Assembly: GCA_032622095.1 (NCBI GenBank)
Contig: CP136064.1
Location: 217,882,205 to 217,946,204, forward strand
Direction of reading: 5' to 3'
Source of the DNA: Siphonodentalium dalli
Taxonomy: Eukaryota > Mollusca > Scaphopoda > Gadilida > Siphonodentaliidae
Length of the DNA stretch: 64,000 nucleotides
In this document: positions 36,101 to 46,379 of the stretch, piece after piece
Numbering within the stretch: position 1 is the stretch's first letter
How the letters are laid out: every line of letters begins with the position of its first letter
Translations under genes and position numbers: made by a program
The notes under the pieces: model-generated
The model's database searches: none
What the model saw: the letters and a program-made list of their open reading frames with translations, nothing else
Told to the model about the DNA's origin: nothing

Positions 36101-39100
36101 TTTTAATTAAAGTCCAGTATATGGGCCTTTTTGTGGGGTGGGGAAGAGGGGGATAATAATACAAACTTTTTTTCTTCAATTCAATAAATCTTTCAACTTT
36201 GATTTTCAAATCACAACAGAATAATAAGATTGTCACTTCAATGTTCACTTTAACATGTCTTTATTTTGATAAATACTGGATTGTGCAGTTATTAAATGTA
36301 CCACCGGTTATCATGGTTGGTTCCTAATCACGTGACATTTGATTGCATCGAATATAGGTGATAAATCAACCAAGTATTGCGGACGATTTACGAAAATTGA
36401 GACATTAGCATATCAAAATAACTATGTATACTAACCTTTGGGGTAATAATCCTTCGAAAAACAGGAATTATCCGACTGTAAATTAGTGGAAAACATGAGT
36501 AAATTAGTGATAATCGTTAGCGATTTGCCTAAAACGGAAGCGCGAATTGAGAAGGGAGGTAATTCTGCTGCGCATATTTTCTGCGGGCCGTGGGCCGTTA
36601 TTGAAAAGCACGATCCAATATCGGCCTGCGGCACGCAAAAATGCCGAGTGTTACGTCATTTCGAACGCCCGGTATAACAGTGCTAATGGCCTAGAGAACG
36701 CCCTATAAAGTGATAATAATGTCATATATTTATGTAATTCTTTATTCCAGATTTGATGTACGGGTAGTACAATGTGATAATTGGCCAATTTTTATAGTGG
36801 AATACATTAGTTTATATCAAAACAATGTTCTCCTTACATTTTCTTGACCTGGGAAGGCATAATAACCCATGCTAACTATGGGCATTATCCCCATAACAAA
36901 AAATAACAATAAAACCCTCGCTCCCTCATCAATTCTCAAAAAAAAAATCCTGAGAATCAAAACACTTTTTTTTTTGGCCTAATCATACAGGGGTATTTCT
37001 TCTCAGTAAAACAAGTTTTACATGATTTCTTTTAACGTTTTTAATGAAAGAAATTTAAACACTCCAGCAGTTGTTGCATGTTGGCGGGATACGGTTATGT
37101 AGTATGCATGCTACATGTTCAAATTGATCAGTGAAATATAATAAATAGAGAATGTCTTGTCATTGACTACATGTGTATAGTGCCCAGTAGGGTGGGTATA
37201 ATTCACACCGCTTTGCCTCGTAAACTGTACCCACCCCACTGGGCACTATACACAGGTAGTCAACTCCAAGCCATGATCTAGTTATTAAATAGTCGCACAA
37301 CTATAGACCTCTTTTGGGAACTTTGTTAGATGTTCCTGTTTATGACAAAAAAAACTTATGAGTGTTAAAAAATGTCTCCCATGTAATTCCTCAGAATAAT
37401 TACTCTTTAGGAGTGCTACATGTAAGTGTCTTGCCTTATTACAACTGATAAGAATAACCTACAAAACCTTATGAAAAAGAAAATAGTATATTATAATCTA
37501 AGACGATGTTCCTGAAATTAGGGTGTTGAATTTTGGAGGGTTAGCATTGAGGGGACCATATTGTTTTAAAAAATAATACATTAATAAAAAGTTTGACCTG
37601 CCTACCAACCCTAAATTTTTTCAGCCCGTTATCAGAAACAGGATTTTTTTTACCTTAGGTTAGTTCAACTGATGCTTAGATCAGAGTTGATTCTCTGCTT
37701 TTACTGCTTTCAGAAAACATCTGCAGCTCTCGGATCAGTTTTTCTGATATCCAGAATTGCATTTGCACAAGGTTACTACACTGGAGGTGTGTATACTACT
37801 GACGCTAGTGTTCTTGTCTCATAATTGATTCAAGCTTTTATCAAGTACTATAACTCTTGTAAAACTTGATGAGTTGCTCTTTTGGTGAATTTGCAAATAA
37901 TAAGTTTAATATGCCTGAGCTATTTATCAAATTTATCTGAAATGCCCTACATCTAACAAATGAATTAACAGTCTTTTGTTTTATGTACTTGTATTTATAT
38001 TCAAACATCCCATAAATAATAGTAGACCATTCCAGTGTATACTTTTATAACTGAATGACAGCAAGCCTTGATATAGTGTGTCTGTCATTAATTTGCAGAA
38101 TGAGGTCCACAGAGGGTGAATTTAGTGACAGTACCCCAAACAGTGGGCAAGCATCACTAAATTCACCCTATGTGGGCCTCATTTTGCTTAGACCTCATCT
38201 TATGGGAATTATCTAGTCTCAAATTAACAATGTTTTTAGTTACTTTCTCCCTTCTGTACACTTTCTATATCCCCTAATTTTCAGAAGATAAGTTGCATAA
38301 TATAGGTGCCTAATGGGTGAACATTACCAACATCAACTGCGAAACTTCAATCTTATCCTAGGTCTCCCATAGCAGTTGAGGCCTACGTAGAATGAGGTCC
38401 CCAGATGGTGAATTTGTGACGCTAGCCCATTGTGTGGGGGTAGCGTCACTAAATTCACCCTCTGGGGACCTTATTCTGAAAATGACAGACTCACTATCTC
38501 AAGACTTGAATGACAGGATGTATAACATATTTAAAGGGTTTGATTCAGTTTGTTTTATGGTGACACTCACCTAATTTTAGTCATGGTGGAATTTATTATT
38601 GTTGCTAGTGGAATTGAAGGAGCCAACTGTCAATATTGTAACTACACACTGTCCAATCGGCTCGCGGAATACCAGTGTGAACGTCAGAATACCAGTGTTG
38701 TACAGGAGAATACCAGTGTTTTAAGCGATATGATGGTACCATAATTAGAACTGGACGGCTAAATAACATGACAAAAGACAATGGAAAGGTATGAGCGATC
38801 CATTTTACATTTACCCAGTGGAGAGGTCACCTGGTGATGTTCAGTTTGACTCTTGGCGATCTGGCCTTTGTTTAAAGCAGAAAAATTGGGTCTACAAACT
38901 CGTAGGGTGGAGGTCAAATTTTGCCCTAATCGGTATTCTAGTGCGTTTTGTTTAATTCCTGAGCATAACTTGCGGAATTTTTTATAAAATTCCGACAGCG
39001 GAATATATTGGAAAAACGTGCACATCGAAATCACTGGTGTGTATTAGTTGGAAATACACGAAAAGAAATCGAAACGAGGGACGGTGATCACAGAAAATGG

Positions 39101-42100
39101 CACGGCGAACTACCAGTGCATGCCAACGAGGGCTACCAGTGCCAAATTTTCTTTATATGGTAAGTTATATCGGGTATATGTCGATAAACGCTTCATACAG
39201 AGCACCGGGCACCCGAAATGCCTCACCATTCCCAAAATAACGACAAAGTTGATCTAGAAGGGTAAATATGTGGATCTATAATAGGAAAGTACGAAACTTC
39301 AACTATATACGTCGATACTCAAAGTTAGTGTAAAATATAGAACAAATTTCATGATGTCCAGGTCAGAATATGGCGTTTTTGTAGAATTGTTCTTAAAACT
39401 ATTGGGATACGTCAGATTAAAGCCATATTGTGTACTTATTCGGGTGCGTGAAACTGATAAGTTAGCATTAATGTGCTATGCCAACTGGAGGGATGTAGCA
39501 TTCTACTAACATAACCGACGAAACTTCAAGCAAATCAACCGTACTGCTCCATAGAAAACATTGTCAGAACTACGTTAAATTGTAAATATTTACTACTCGA
39601 TTCGGGACGCATCTATCGGCGATAAACTAACGAAAATGATTTCGTCGTCGACAGTCACTGCATTTAATTAATATATAAGAATAACGATATGTGTTGTCAA
39701 TATACATATAAAATTTGTAAACATAATTACTTTGAACAAGATTGTTCTCCATTTCTATTTTATCACCCTACCGGAGTTTTTCATATCACTTTAAATGCAA
39801 TTTTCCGAACTTGTACAGTAGCTGAACAATTATATTATAAAATGCCAAAATCTGTTTGGCCTAATGGTGAGTGGCGAATAAATCAATTGCTTTAAATATA
39901 ATCCGTGGTGATTGGTTGCGACATCTATCAGTTATGTTGCCTTGTTTATATTGTTTATAAGCAAGTTGATTTTTTCTCCAAAAAGCCTGTATCCTGTTTT
40001 CCAGAATGCTGTTGTCTCCGCGGAGTATCTCATTTGCATGGTTGAATTTAGGGAAAACCACCGAACTGTCTCGATAAATACACGGAATAAAATGTTCTCC
40101 ATCGGGAATTTTCCTTTAGCAATCAGATCGAAAAAAGTTTTTATGTCTTTCAAGTATCCAGTTCCTTTTAAGGCGGTTGTTGCTTTAGCTGGTATTGAAT
40201 ATCCATCGTGCCTTCCTTGTTGAAAAAGCACTCTCCTTGCTGGGATGATCCCGCGGTTATAGATCGCTCTCTTAAAGGGCGCCCATGAAAGTTGCTTGCT
40301 GAGCACACCTGACTGTGACCCCGGTGTTACTGGCCCAGCCACATCTGGCTCCGCATTTTCACTATCGTGTCCGTTTCCGCTGTCACGTTTTTTTTCTTCA
40401 AATTTTATTCTTTTCCTCTTGTCCCATTGATTGCCACGCTTTCCTTTTCTGAAAAGAGAAAAATAAAGAGAAAATTAGATATGCATAAAATAAACCCCTA
40501 GATTTATCCATATGCACATTCAGTCATAAAATATATCAATCTATTTGTACACGTATCCACAACATACGTCCAATCACACACAGATCCACGCATGCATACA
40601 TACGGTAACGCCTTAAAATCGACGAAGAACTCAACATATAGGCAAAGATATGCATGCCCCATAATATCAATTACTTTCTAAATTTTGGGAACAAGTCTAC
40701 CTCATATATGCAACATTTGCTGGGATAATTAGAAATATCATTCCATTAGAATTAGATGATAGACTTATTTGCAAATGTTAAACATTAGTTTAAACTAACT
40801 GTTTGAATCCAATTGATATGGAACTAACTCAGTGCCAATACCGAATAAAGGGAAATTTAAACTCTTGTCAACTAAATTGTTACTTTAGGTTCCACCAATG
40901 TTGAGTATCGCCGTACTTAAAATTTCGAACTTTCATATCTTAGACCCACACATGTACCATTCTAGATCGATTGTGCCCAAATTTGATGAGGGGATGAGAC
41001 AAACCGAATCTAAAACGTCCCCCGACATATACCCGATATAACTTACCATATAAAGAAAATTTGGCACTGGTAGCCCTCGTTGGCATGCACTGGTAGTTCG
41101 CCGTGCCATTTTCTGTGATCACCGCCCCCTCGTTTCGATTTATTTTCGTGTATTTCCAACTAATACACGCCAGTGATTTCGATGTGCACGTTTTGCCAAT
41201 AGATTCCCCTGTAGGAATTTTATAAATTTTTTCGCAAGTTATGCTCAGGAATCAAACAAAACGCACCAGAATACCGATTAGGGCAAAATTTGACCTCCAC
41301 CCTACGACTTTGTACACCCTATTTTTCTGCTTTAAACGAAGGCCAGATCGCCCAGAGTCGAACTGAACATCACCAGGTGACCCCTCCACTGGGTAAATAC
41401 AAAATTGACCGTATGTACCTTTCCATTGTCTTTTGTTTTGTTATTTAGCCGTCAAGTTCTAATTATGGTATCATCATATCGCTTAAAAACACTGGTATTC
41501 TCCTGTACAGCACTGGTATTCTGACGTTCACACTGGTATTCCGCGAGCCGATTGGACAGTGTGAACTAGTTAGCAGTTTATATTTTAAACCAAGTAATCT
41601 GCCAGCCTGTGTCTGAAATCAATTATAGTTGAGATGTAATATTTAGATTTGCTGCTGATTAGTGTGGAGCTTGGAATTGTGCACTAGTTTGCGGAAATTC
41701 AACTTAAAACGGGTACTGTACACTAAATCTGGCCATTTATTCGACCATTTCCTTTTATACTCAACAGAATATATGCAACAAATGAATGAATTTGAGCCAT
41801 GAATTAGTGCAAAATAGCTCATGTGTTCTATGAACAATACAAACAACACGGTAATTATAATAAAAATGAATTTATTACCATGTTTTTTGCATAATCATAG
41901 AGCACAGAGTGTATTTTGCACTAAACCATGGCTCAAATTCATTCATATGTTGCATATATTCTGTTGAGTATAAAAGGAAATTGTCCCAAAAATGGCCGGA
42001 TTTAGTGTACAGTATCCCTTTAATCAGAAAAGAAGCACATTTAGAAAATCTTAGCCCTCCAGATTTGCCGTAAATAGAACAATTAAAATTACAGGGTTGT

Positions 42101-43414
42101 ATTTTAAGTCCAAACATATTGGTCACTAATGACCTCATCATATAAGTCAAATTCATGTGAAAATTGTATGGGAAATCATATTATTGCAAGTTTCAATGGA
42201 TAAAATTAACTTCTTATACATACATACATGTCGACCTATTAGATATCCTAGAAGATATAAACACTATATCATGAAACCAGACTTTCTGCCTAGGCTTTAT
42301 TCGGGTTGATTGTTCCATCAAAAATATGATTAGGAGAACGAACATTGGGTTAACAGTGTCAGAAATGAAAGTATCAATGACACCATAGTTCAACTCGGGA
42401 GAGAGGATACTGTCATAAATTATAGTCAAAAGAGCGATAAGGAATGTGGAAAGTTTAAATGTTTGAGTAATAACAGTTCATCCCGAACATTCATATGAAG
42501 TTTGGGGTCAGTTGGATAAAAAAATTTGGGTGTAGGGCATGCCAAAGTATTTAATGGTAGAAAGAGTAAAATCCAAGATGGCTTCTAGCAACAATGTTTT
42601 TGATTAAATATTGTTCAAATTTGAGAGCTCCCATCTAGAAGTGATCCTGAGCATGTATGTAAATTTTCAAAACATTTCTCTATTAAATAAATATTGGCTG
42701 CAAGGGTATTCCGATTGATTCAAATGTGAAATCCAAGATAGCCACTATTAGCCATGTTTTTTAATGAAATTTGATGGCTCCCATCTGCATGGTGGTCACC
42801 CCGAAGATCCATATGAAGTTTAATGATGATCGGATGAGGGATGTGGCCAGTAGGGAGTTCAGAAGGATTTAGTCATGTAAAGAGTAAAATCCATGATGGC
42901 AGCTAACGGCCATGTTTTTCAAATTCTGGGAAAATTTGATGGCTCCAATCTAGTGGTCACCCAAAAGATCCATATGAAGTTTGGTGATGAACGGATGAGA
43001 GATGTGATCTGTAGGGTGTGCTGAATGATTTAGTCATGCAAAGACTAAAATCCAAGATGGCTACTTCCATATGAAGTTTGTTAACAATGAGAGATGTGAC
43101 CTGCAGGTTGTGCCAATGGAAAGTGTTGATGGACGGGCAGATCAACGATGGACACCAACCCATGGCAATAGCTCAAACTTGACTTTGTCATGTTGAGCAA
43201 TAAAGTGAACAATTTATAGATAACTAAATTCTTGAAATTTCATGTCATGATTATGAAGTTGATTTATTATAGTAAAAAATTATTTTCAGATCCACAGAAA
43301 AGAAAATGGGGTTCATTTGGTCATATTGCCATGCTAGGCATGCTGGGTAACACAATCTCCTTTGCTATCAGACAACTTGAATGGCGACCTTGGGGTTGTC
43401 CAGGTTGTCACTAG
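27058..43414 (+). CDS. MGST3: Microsomal glutathione S-transferase 3-like protein (five coding exons, 152 aa)
   Basis: Exons are 27058-27195, 33210-33274, 33682-33739, 37714-37786 and 43290-43414 (138+65+58+73+125 = 459 nt, or 152 residues plus TAG). All phases join. MAPEG-family membrane proteins of this type conjugate glutathione to, or reduce, lipid hydroperoxides and leukotriene precursors in the ER or outer mitochondrial membrane. The joined protein shows four hydrophobic segments, the conserved INVSKARK after the first, FNCIQRAHQ in the second exon, GYYTG at the end of the fourth, and a C-terminal cysteine-rich tail (CPGCH) as in animal MGST3. The length equals the usual family length. 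The start is the ATG just after an acceptor at 27053, so a 5'-UTR exon lies upstream. Intron 1 (6 kb) and intron 4 (5.5 kb) are swollen by transposons. Confidence 0.93.
27427..27681. repeat. Minisatellite, 32-33-bp units in alternating dimers
   Basis: About 7.7 units of 'atgaagctctccattctaga' type alternate between an 'ataactttat' and an 'ataccttttat' version, which makes a dimeric higher-order pattern. The word 'gaagctctccactct' resembles the centre of the adjacent family A MITE (gaaagctctcactg), so the array may have grown out of the MITE arm. Confidence 0.9.
27678..27763. mobile_element. MITE family A, left piece split by a hAT-like insertion
   Basis: The piece runs from 'ctctcagtgagagctttccg' through 'taaatcctgaaaaattaccc' to 'ctgctgtggtt', exactly like family A. 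It is cut at 27763 and resumes at 33084 after the 5.3-kb element. The other arm is missing or replaced by the minisatellite. Confidence 0.85.
28163..30712. repeat. Inverted repeat nested in the hAT-like element
   Basis: About 145 bp at each end pair: 'ttagtccaggcaca' with 'tgtgcctggactaa', 'aaatcggggaaa' with 'ttttccccgattttt', and 'agtcccctaaaatccga' with 'tcggattttaggggact'. Farther in, 28820-28850 (gtcaaaatggccgc) and 30395-30425 (ttggccattttggcggccat) resemble the GATGGCGGCC units of the 6-kb element. The interior, about 28.9-30.4 kb, shows no recognisable gene. Confidence 0.7.
31240..32688. mobile_element. Foldback/MULE-like element with tandem-repeat arms and 9-bp duplication
   Basis: CATGTAAAT occurs at 31231-31239 and 32689-32697. 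The left arm (to about 31570) is a chain of short units such as 'gattctccgacggcccataa' and 'ctccgaag'. The right arm (about 32440-32670) has the inverse (ttcggagttatgggc, ttcggagaatcgg). The arms continue inward through 'tactaaatagtgtacagtcc' and its inverse to about 31640 and 32380. The centre holds a G tract and 'atatgccgaaagcatatc'. Tandem-repeat arms and a 9-bp duplication are features of Drosophila FB and Mutator-like elements. No transposase is seen. Confidence 0.85.
33084..33121. mobile_element. MITE family A, right piece
   Basis: CTGTGGTT (duplicated target), then 'aaggagtcgattatttagag' and 'cattactgta' complete the terminus of the MITE interrupted at 27763. Confidence 0.85.
33210..33274 (+). 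CDS. MGST3: MGST3 coding exon 2
   Basis: The acceptor 'tttgctttttttcag' lies only 88 bp after the end of the nested transposon pile. The exon encodes YPDMYSSTNKMFNCIQRAHQ and ends at donor ctg|gtgagt with two bases carried over. The FNCIQRAHQ segment is typical of MGST3. Confidence 0.92.
33682..33739 (+). CDS. MGST3: MGST3 coding exon 3
   Basis: The exon lies between 'ctattttgcag' and cca|gtgagt. It encodes the join codon C followed by LETYPQFLMLLFIGGLNYP, corresponding to the second membrane segment. Phase 0 at its 3' end. Confidence 0.9.
33801..34074. mobile_element. Family D palindromic MITE (TTAA type)
   Basis: It runs from TTAACACTTCCATAACTTG to catgaaagggttaa. It shows 'cctgtgccaatgcaatcttt', 'atgtgagtctcccataagga' and the inverted partners 'tgtaggagactcacat' and 'gagaatgcattggcacagga'. 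TTAA lies at both tips. Confidence 0.8.
34556..34680. repeat. 26-bp minisatellite
   Basis: Five units of 'agtccacttaccagttactt' plus 'aggacc' occur, the first and last lacking the 'actta' part. The central units are identical. Confidence 0.9.
35851..36024. repeat. Near-perfect 174-bp palindrome
   Basis: It runs from ataacatgattttcaagggc to its inverse gcccttgaaaatcatgttat, with 'cccgagacgaagtcgaggg' at the centre. A direct repeat 'gatgtacgg..agtacaatg' lies just left (35826) and again at 36755, and 'ggccgttattgaaaagca' occurs at about 36592. The palindrome may therefore be the end of a roughly 0.9-kb element. Confidence 0.75.
37160..37262. repeat. Short palindrome
   Basis: 'actacatgtgtatagtgccc' pairs with 'gggcactatacacaggtagt', and 'agtagggtgggta' pairs with 'tacccaccccact'. 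About 100 bp, non-coding. Confidence 0.75.
37714..37786 (+). CDS. MGST3: MGST3 coding exon 4
   Basis: The acceptor 'cttttactgctttcag' precedes KTSAALGSVFLISRIAFAQG, then YYTG and one base carried into exon 5 at donor gag|gtgtgt. The R-x(3)-A-x-GYYTG stretch is the conserved third membrane segment region of MAPEG proteins. Confidence 0.92.
38062..38508. mobile_element. Family C (hAT-like) MITE with intact 8-bp duplication
   Basis: CAAGCCTTGATATAGTGTG and the inverted end cactatctcaagacttg are flanked by AATGACAG at 38054-38061 and 38509-38516. Both end blocks contain the 'ccccaga.ggtgaattt' hairpin. 447 bp, non-coding. Confidence 0.9.
39440..39900 (+). pseudogene. Degraded plus-strand coding-like segment in the 2.9-kb element
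   Basis: It aligns with 9606-9990. It starts MPTGGM then a stop, followed by frame shifts, and recovers at about 39689 as MCCQYTYKICKHNYFEQD, HPTGVFHITL. The second part is conserved at residue level between the two copies. It runs towards the minus-strand ORF, so the two are convergent. Function unknown. Confidence 0.4.
39932..40448 (-). CDS. Exon-like ORF in the 2.9-kb element, unidentified protein
   Basis: On the minus strand a strong acceptor (tttttctctttcag-like tract, AG at 40449-40450) opens a 171-codon frame ending in a stop at 39932. The N-terminal part is basic (KGKRGNQWDKRKRIKFEEKK), followed by an acidic linker. The C-terminal part is compact with aromatic residues: TVRWFSLNSTMQMRYSAETT, then FWKTGYRLFGEKINLLINN. 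I have the impression that similar W-S-L / M-R-Y-S / F-W motifs occur in repeat-associated proteins of marine invertebrates, but I cannot name a family. A 5' exon may lie in the adjacent inverted arm (donor atg|gtaagt at about 41050), but none of the three joins tried stays open, so upstream exons remain unknown. It could be a captured host exon or the element's own protein. Confidence 0.5.
41708..42019. mobile_element. Family F MITE, TTAA duplication
   Basis: AACGGGTACTGTACACTAAA and the inverse gtgtacagtatccc lie between TTAA at 41704-41707 and 42020-42023. The arms pair 'tttatactcaacagaatata' with 'atattctgttgagtataaa'. Fragments of the same family occur at about 6796-6860 and 26761. Confidence 0.85.
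42480..43215. repeat. Dispersed repeat, units with 'atccatatgaagtttg' and 'aaaatccaagatgg'
   Basis: Three to four degenerate units of about 120-180 bp repeat the words 'gatccatatgaagtt', 'gatttagtcatg', 'agtaaaatccaagatggc' and 'catgttttt'. The right end reads 'catggcaatagctcaaactt', the inverse of the left end of the 44603 block. The block runs into the acceptor region of MGST3 exon 5 (75 bp away). Confidence 0.65.
43290..43414 (+). CDS. MGST3: MGST3 coding exon 5 and stop
   Basis: The acceptor 'aaattattttcag' completes a GAT codon, then PQKRKWGSFGHIAMLGMLGN, the fourth membrane segment, and QLEWRPWGCPGCH before TAG at 43412-43414. The tail has two cysteines and a final histidine, close to the CCH ending of animal MGST3. 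Confidence 0.93.
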
Positions 43415-43764
43415 TCACCAGGTCAGTAACAATCTGTGAACAAAAGAAGAACATTAGCACTTTATTTTGGATTGTTTTGCATTTCTCTGGGTACTAGTCT
43501 GGTAGTTTTGTACCAGGATATTGGGTGCCACCAAACTGAGGGCCTTGAGCACTAGAAAGATTCTCATCAAATGTTGGAGAGGGTCTCCTTATTATCCCAT
43601 GGACCTTGTCGCTACATAAATCGATATAAATCACAAATTGGATTAATGTAGAATATATCCATGAAGTTATACTGTAATATTAGTTATACCAGTAATAGAA
43701 AAACCTTCTTTCTATCAGAATGTAGTATGGAACCAAGTCAGGTGATTGTACTAACAGTTTTCGA

Positions 43765-43788
43765 AATAAATGTTTTGTTAAAAAATAA
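43765..43788 (+). terminator. Candidate poly(A) signals after MGST3
   Basis: AATAAA occurs at 43765-43770 and again at about 43783-43788, roughly 350 nt after the stop. This is reasonable for a 3' UTR, but no other support is available. Confidence 0.3.
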
Positions 43789-44039
43789 AATTGTGGGGAA
43801 GTGTTTATTTCTTTATGGATGCCAGCTGTATACCTTTGCACCATTTGCATGAATAGTATTGATACTAAACCTGTACTCCATTGCACATGCACACCACGCA
43901 AATGTTATTACTTGCTAGAATCAAGTGTTGTGAAATATATATAGAGGATCTACAAAAGGAGTCCAGGAAATTAGGTCTAAAGGCTTGGTCCAAACCTAAT
44001 TTACTGGACGAGTTTTGTAAATTCTGCTATAAACTGGGG

Positions 44040-44145
44040 ACGAATTGTAGATTCTATTTATTACATGATCCAAAACCTCGACAAAAGGTTGTTGTTGGAA
44101 AATGATGATATGGGGACTCTCTGATCGGATTGAGTACCTTTAATA
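44040..44145. repeat. Right-end fragment of family B MITE
   Basis: 'gttgttgttggaa', 'gatatggggactctctgatc' and 'ggattgagtacctttaa' match the right end of the 486-bp subtype of family B. The left part is absent. Confidence 0.6.
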
Positions 44146-44602
44146 TAACAGTTTTATTTCTTCATTCCAGATTATACCAACCTTGAAGCTTGCCTGATTT
44201 CATGCTAGATGTTTGTGAATTTGTGAATTCCAAAAATTCAAGAACCAATCATGCTACTATAGATAATCATACAATTTTCATTTGTTTATGTTTTCATGTC
44301 TATTAATATTATACATTAAATGGCTTCATATACCTGATTACTGTTTGTTGAATCATCCTTGTTCACATGACATTCTGTAGCTGTTGACTAGTCTTTTCCT
44401 ATAGGATTACATCTCACACCCATCATTGGGTAAACATTCTTTTGATTACAGAATTAGAATCATGTCATCCTTTTGGAACAAAGCTTACAGACTCCACCCC
44501 TATTCGATCGAGCGGCCACTCGTGGCCTAATCAAATCTGAATCAAAATTAAATTACTGAGGAATATAATACACAAGGGAAGATGGCTCTTGTCATGTTTT
44601 TT

Positions 44603-45560
44603 GGCTCAACTTTACTTTGTAAAGTTTGAGCTATTGCCATGGCTTGGTATCCGTCGTCTGTGTGTGTGTGCATGTGTGTGTCAACAATTTTCTTTAGCAC
44701 GGCCTACATGTCGTACCTTTGGTCGGATCATTATGAAGTTATTTTGGGGTCATTCGCAAAATAACATGGCCATCAGCGGCCATCTTTGATTTCAGAAGTC
44801 AATCCATTAACACGGGCTACAGGTCGTACATGTCTGAACATCATGAAATTTGTCAGGGATGTTAATATTGACATGTAGATGGGAACGATTCATTTTGAGG
44901 TCATTCGGCCATAAAACATGGCCGCTGACAGTCATCTTGGATTTTACTCTTTGCATGACTAAATCCTTTGGCAGGGGCTACAGGTCGTACCTTTGATTGG
45001 ACCATCATGAAATTTGTCAGGGATGTTAACATTGACATGTAGATGGTAACGAGTCATTTTGGGGTCATTCGGCCATAAAACATGGCTGCTGGCAGACATC
45101 TTGGATTTTACTCTTTGCATGACTAAATCCTTTGGCACGGGCTTGAAGTCTTGGAAAAAATTGAGACTCCCATCTAGAGATCACCCCGAAGATCCATATG
45201 AAGTTTGGTGACAATTGAATGAGAAAAGTAACTTGTAAGGTGTGCTAACAGATTTAGTCATATAAAGAGTAAAATCCAGATGGCCACTGGCAGCCATGTT
45301 TTTAAACAGAATTCGGAAAAAATTGTAAGCACCCTAGATGATCCATATGAAGTATTGTGATGATCGGATGAGGGAAATGCTCTGTATGGTGTGCCAAATG
45401 ATTTACTGATGCAAATAGTAAAATCCAACAGCCATGTTTTTCATCAATAATCGTTCAAATTTGACAGCTCACATCTAGAGGTGATCCTAGACTCGTATGC
45501 CGAATATCGTTGAAATCGATCAATGTTTGGAGTTATAGCGCCAACGGTCGCAAACGATCA
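44603..45560. repeat. Dispersed repeat, partly palindromic, related to 42480-43215
   Basis: The left half has 'ggctcaactttactttgtaa', then units with 'ggctacaggtcgtac', 'catcatgaaatttgtcaggg' and 'tcttggattttactctttgc'. The right half (from about 45150) has the inverse-type units 'gatccatatgaagtttggtg' and 'agtaaaatcca'. The switch of orientation indicates a large degenerate palindrome. Confidence 0.65.
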
Positions 45561-46379
45561 AAATCGCTAAAAATAGATCAAAATAAGGCCCATAACTCTC
45601 ATAAAAGCATGGACAAACCTGGTTTCTGGACTTGAGCTAGATATTTTTGCAATAGATCCATATACCAAATATCTATTAATTTGGTTGATGTTTGTTTAGT
45701 TACCCGACATCGCCAAAGCATAAGTCCAGTTTTTTCTCGACTAAAAAGATGTTTTAAGAGTTTCGCTGTATGTCTTCGGAGAAAAATAGTGATTTCCCCA
45801 TTCCATCTGACATCACTAAATAATTATTTCTTTGGCTTTGGGTCTAAAAAAAAAAATCATCTTCATGTCGAGGATGCAATATTTTAATGATACGGATGGC
45901 TTTTGCTGTTAAAATAGTCAGATAAACAGAAAGAATATTAAAATAGAGATTTTGTTACCAATCATAAATATCGCATAAAAAGTATGTTATTTTCATGTTC
46001 GTACAAGCCAAATTATGTTACAGTAAAGTACGTAAAGAGTGTGCGAAACACTAAACGCTGCCACCATGTTGTTTACAACATACCAGTATTGCGCTTTCTA
46101 ATCCTAGCCACTTTCGGTGTTGAATGGGTCCCTGTGAATCACTCTCCCAAAACAATCGCCAGTGTTGAGTGTTTTGCTTATCGCACACTCTTGATGTGCT
46201 GTATACAAACAAAAGCTTGGCTTACTCAAAGTGTGTTTGTGGATAACATCGCATTCATACTATCAATATATTCTTGAGGAAATTTTCATTTGTAACGTTA
46301 ATTTCTAAATTATAACCTACAACCAAGGCCATCTGCCTTTAAAGCTAAGCGTTAAGATATTGATTTTTAGTAGTCAAAA

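Larger units (their letters stand above)
34700..38053. other. MGST3 intron 3, non-coding apart from listed features
   Basis: This part of the intron between exons 3 and 4 holds two palindromes (35851, 37160) and exon 4 itself. The remaining sequence is AT-rich, with 'agcacaccact' words at about 34780-34825 and no supported gene. Confidence 0.5.
38645..41563. mobile_element. 2.9-kb element with 540-bp inverted arms and an internal ORF
   Basis: Ends CACACTGTCCAATCGGCTCG and the exact inverse are flanked by AACTA at 38640-38644 and 41564-41568. The arms (38645-39184 and 41023-41563) pair almost completely. Each arm has three TACCAGTG words about 20 bp apart next to the tip and two more further in, plus a splice-donor-like 'atatggtaagtta'. 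Inside, the minus strand carries a 171-codon exon-like ORF and the plus strand a degraded segment related to 9606-9990. The superfamily is not determined. Confidence 0.85.

Noticed and set aside
36486-36677. 63-codon ORF near the 35.9-kb palindrome
   Set aside because: It overlaps another ORF on the opposite strand and repeat-like 'ggccgttattg' text. No recognised motif.
38645-41563. Direct assignment to Transib or RAG-type transposons
   Set aside because: The tip CACACTG does not fit CACWRTG, and neither reading frame showed recognisable RAG1 or RAG2 features.
45984-46277. 97-codon ORF
   Set aside because: No homology recognised, no splice context, surrounded by decayed repeat. Probably chance.
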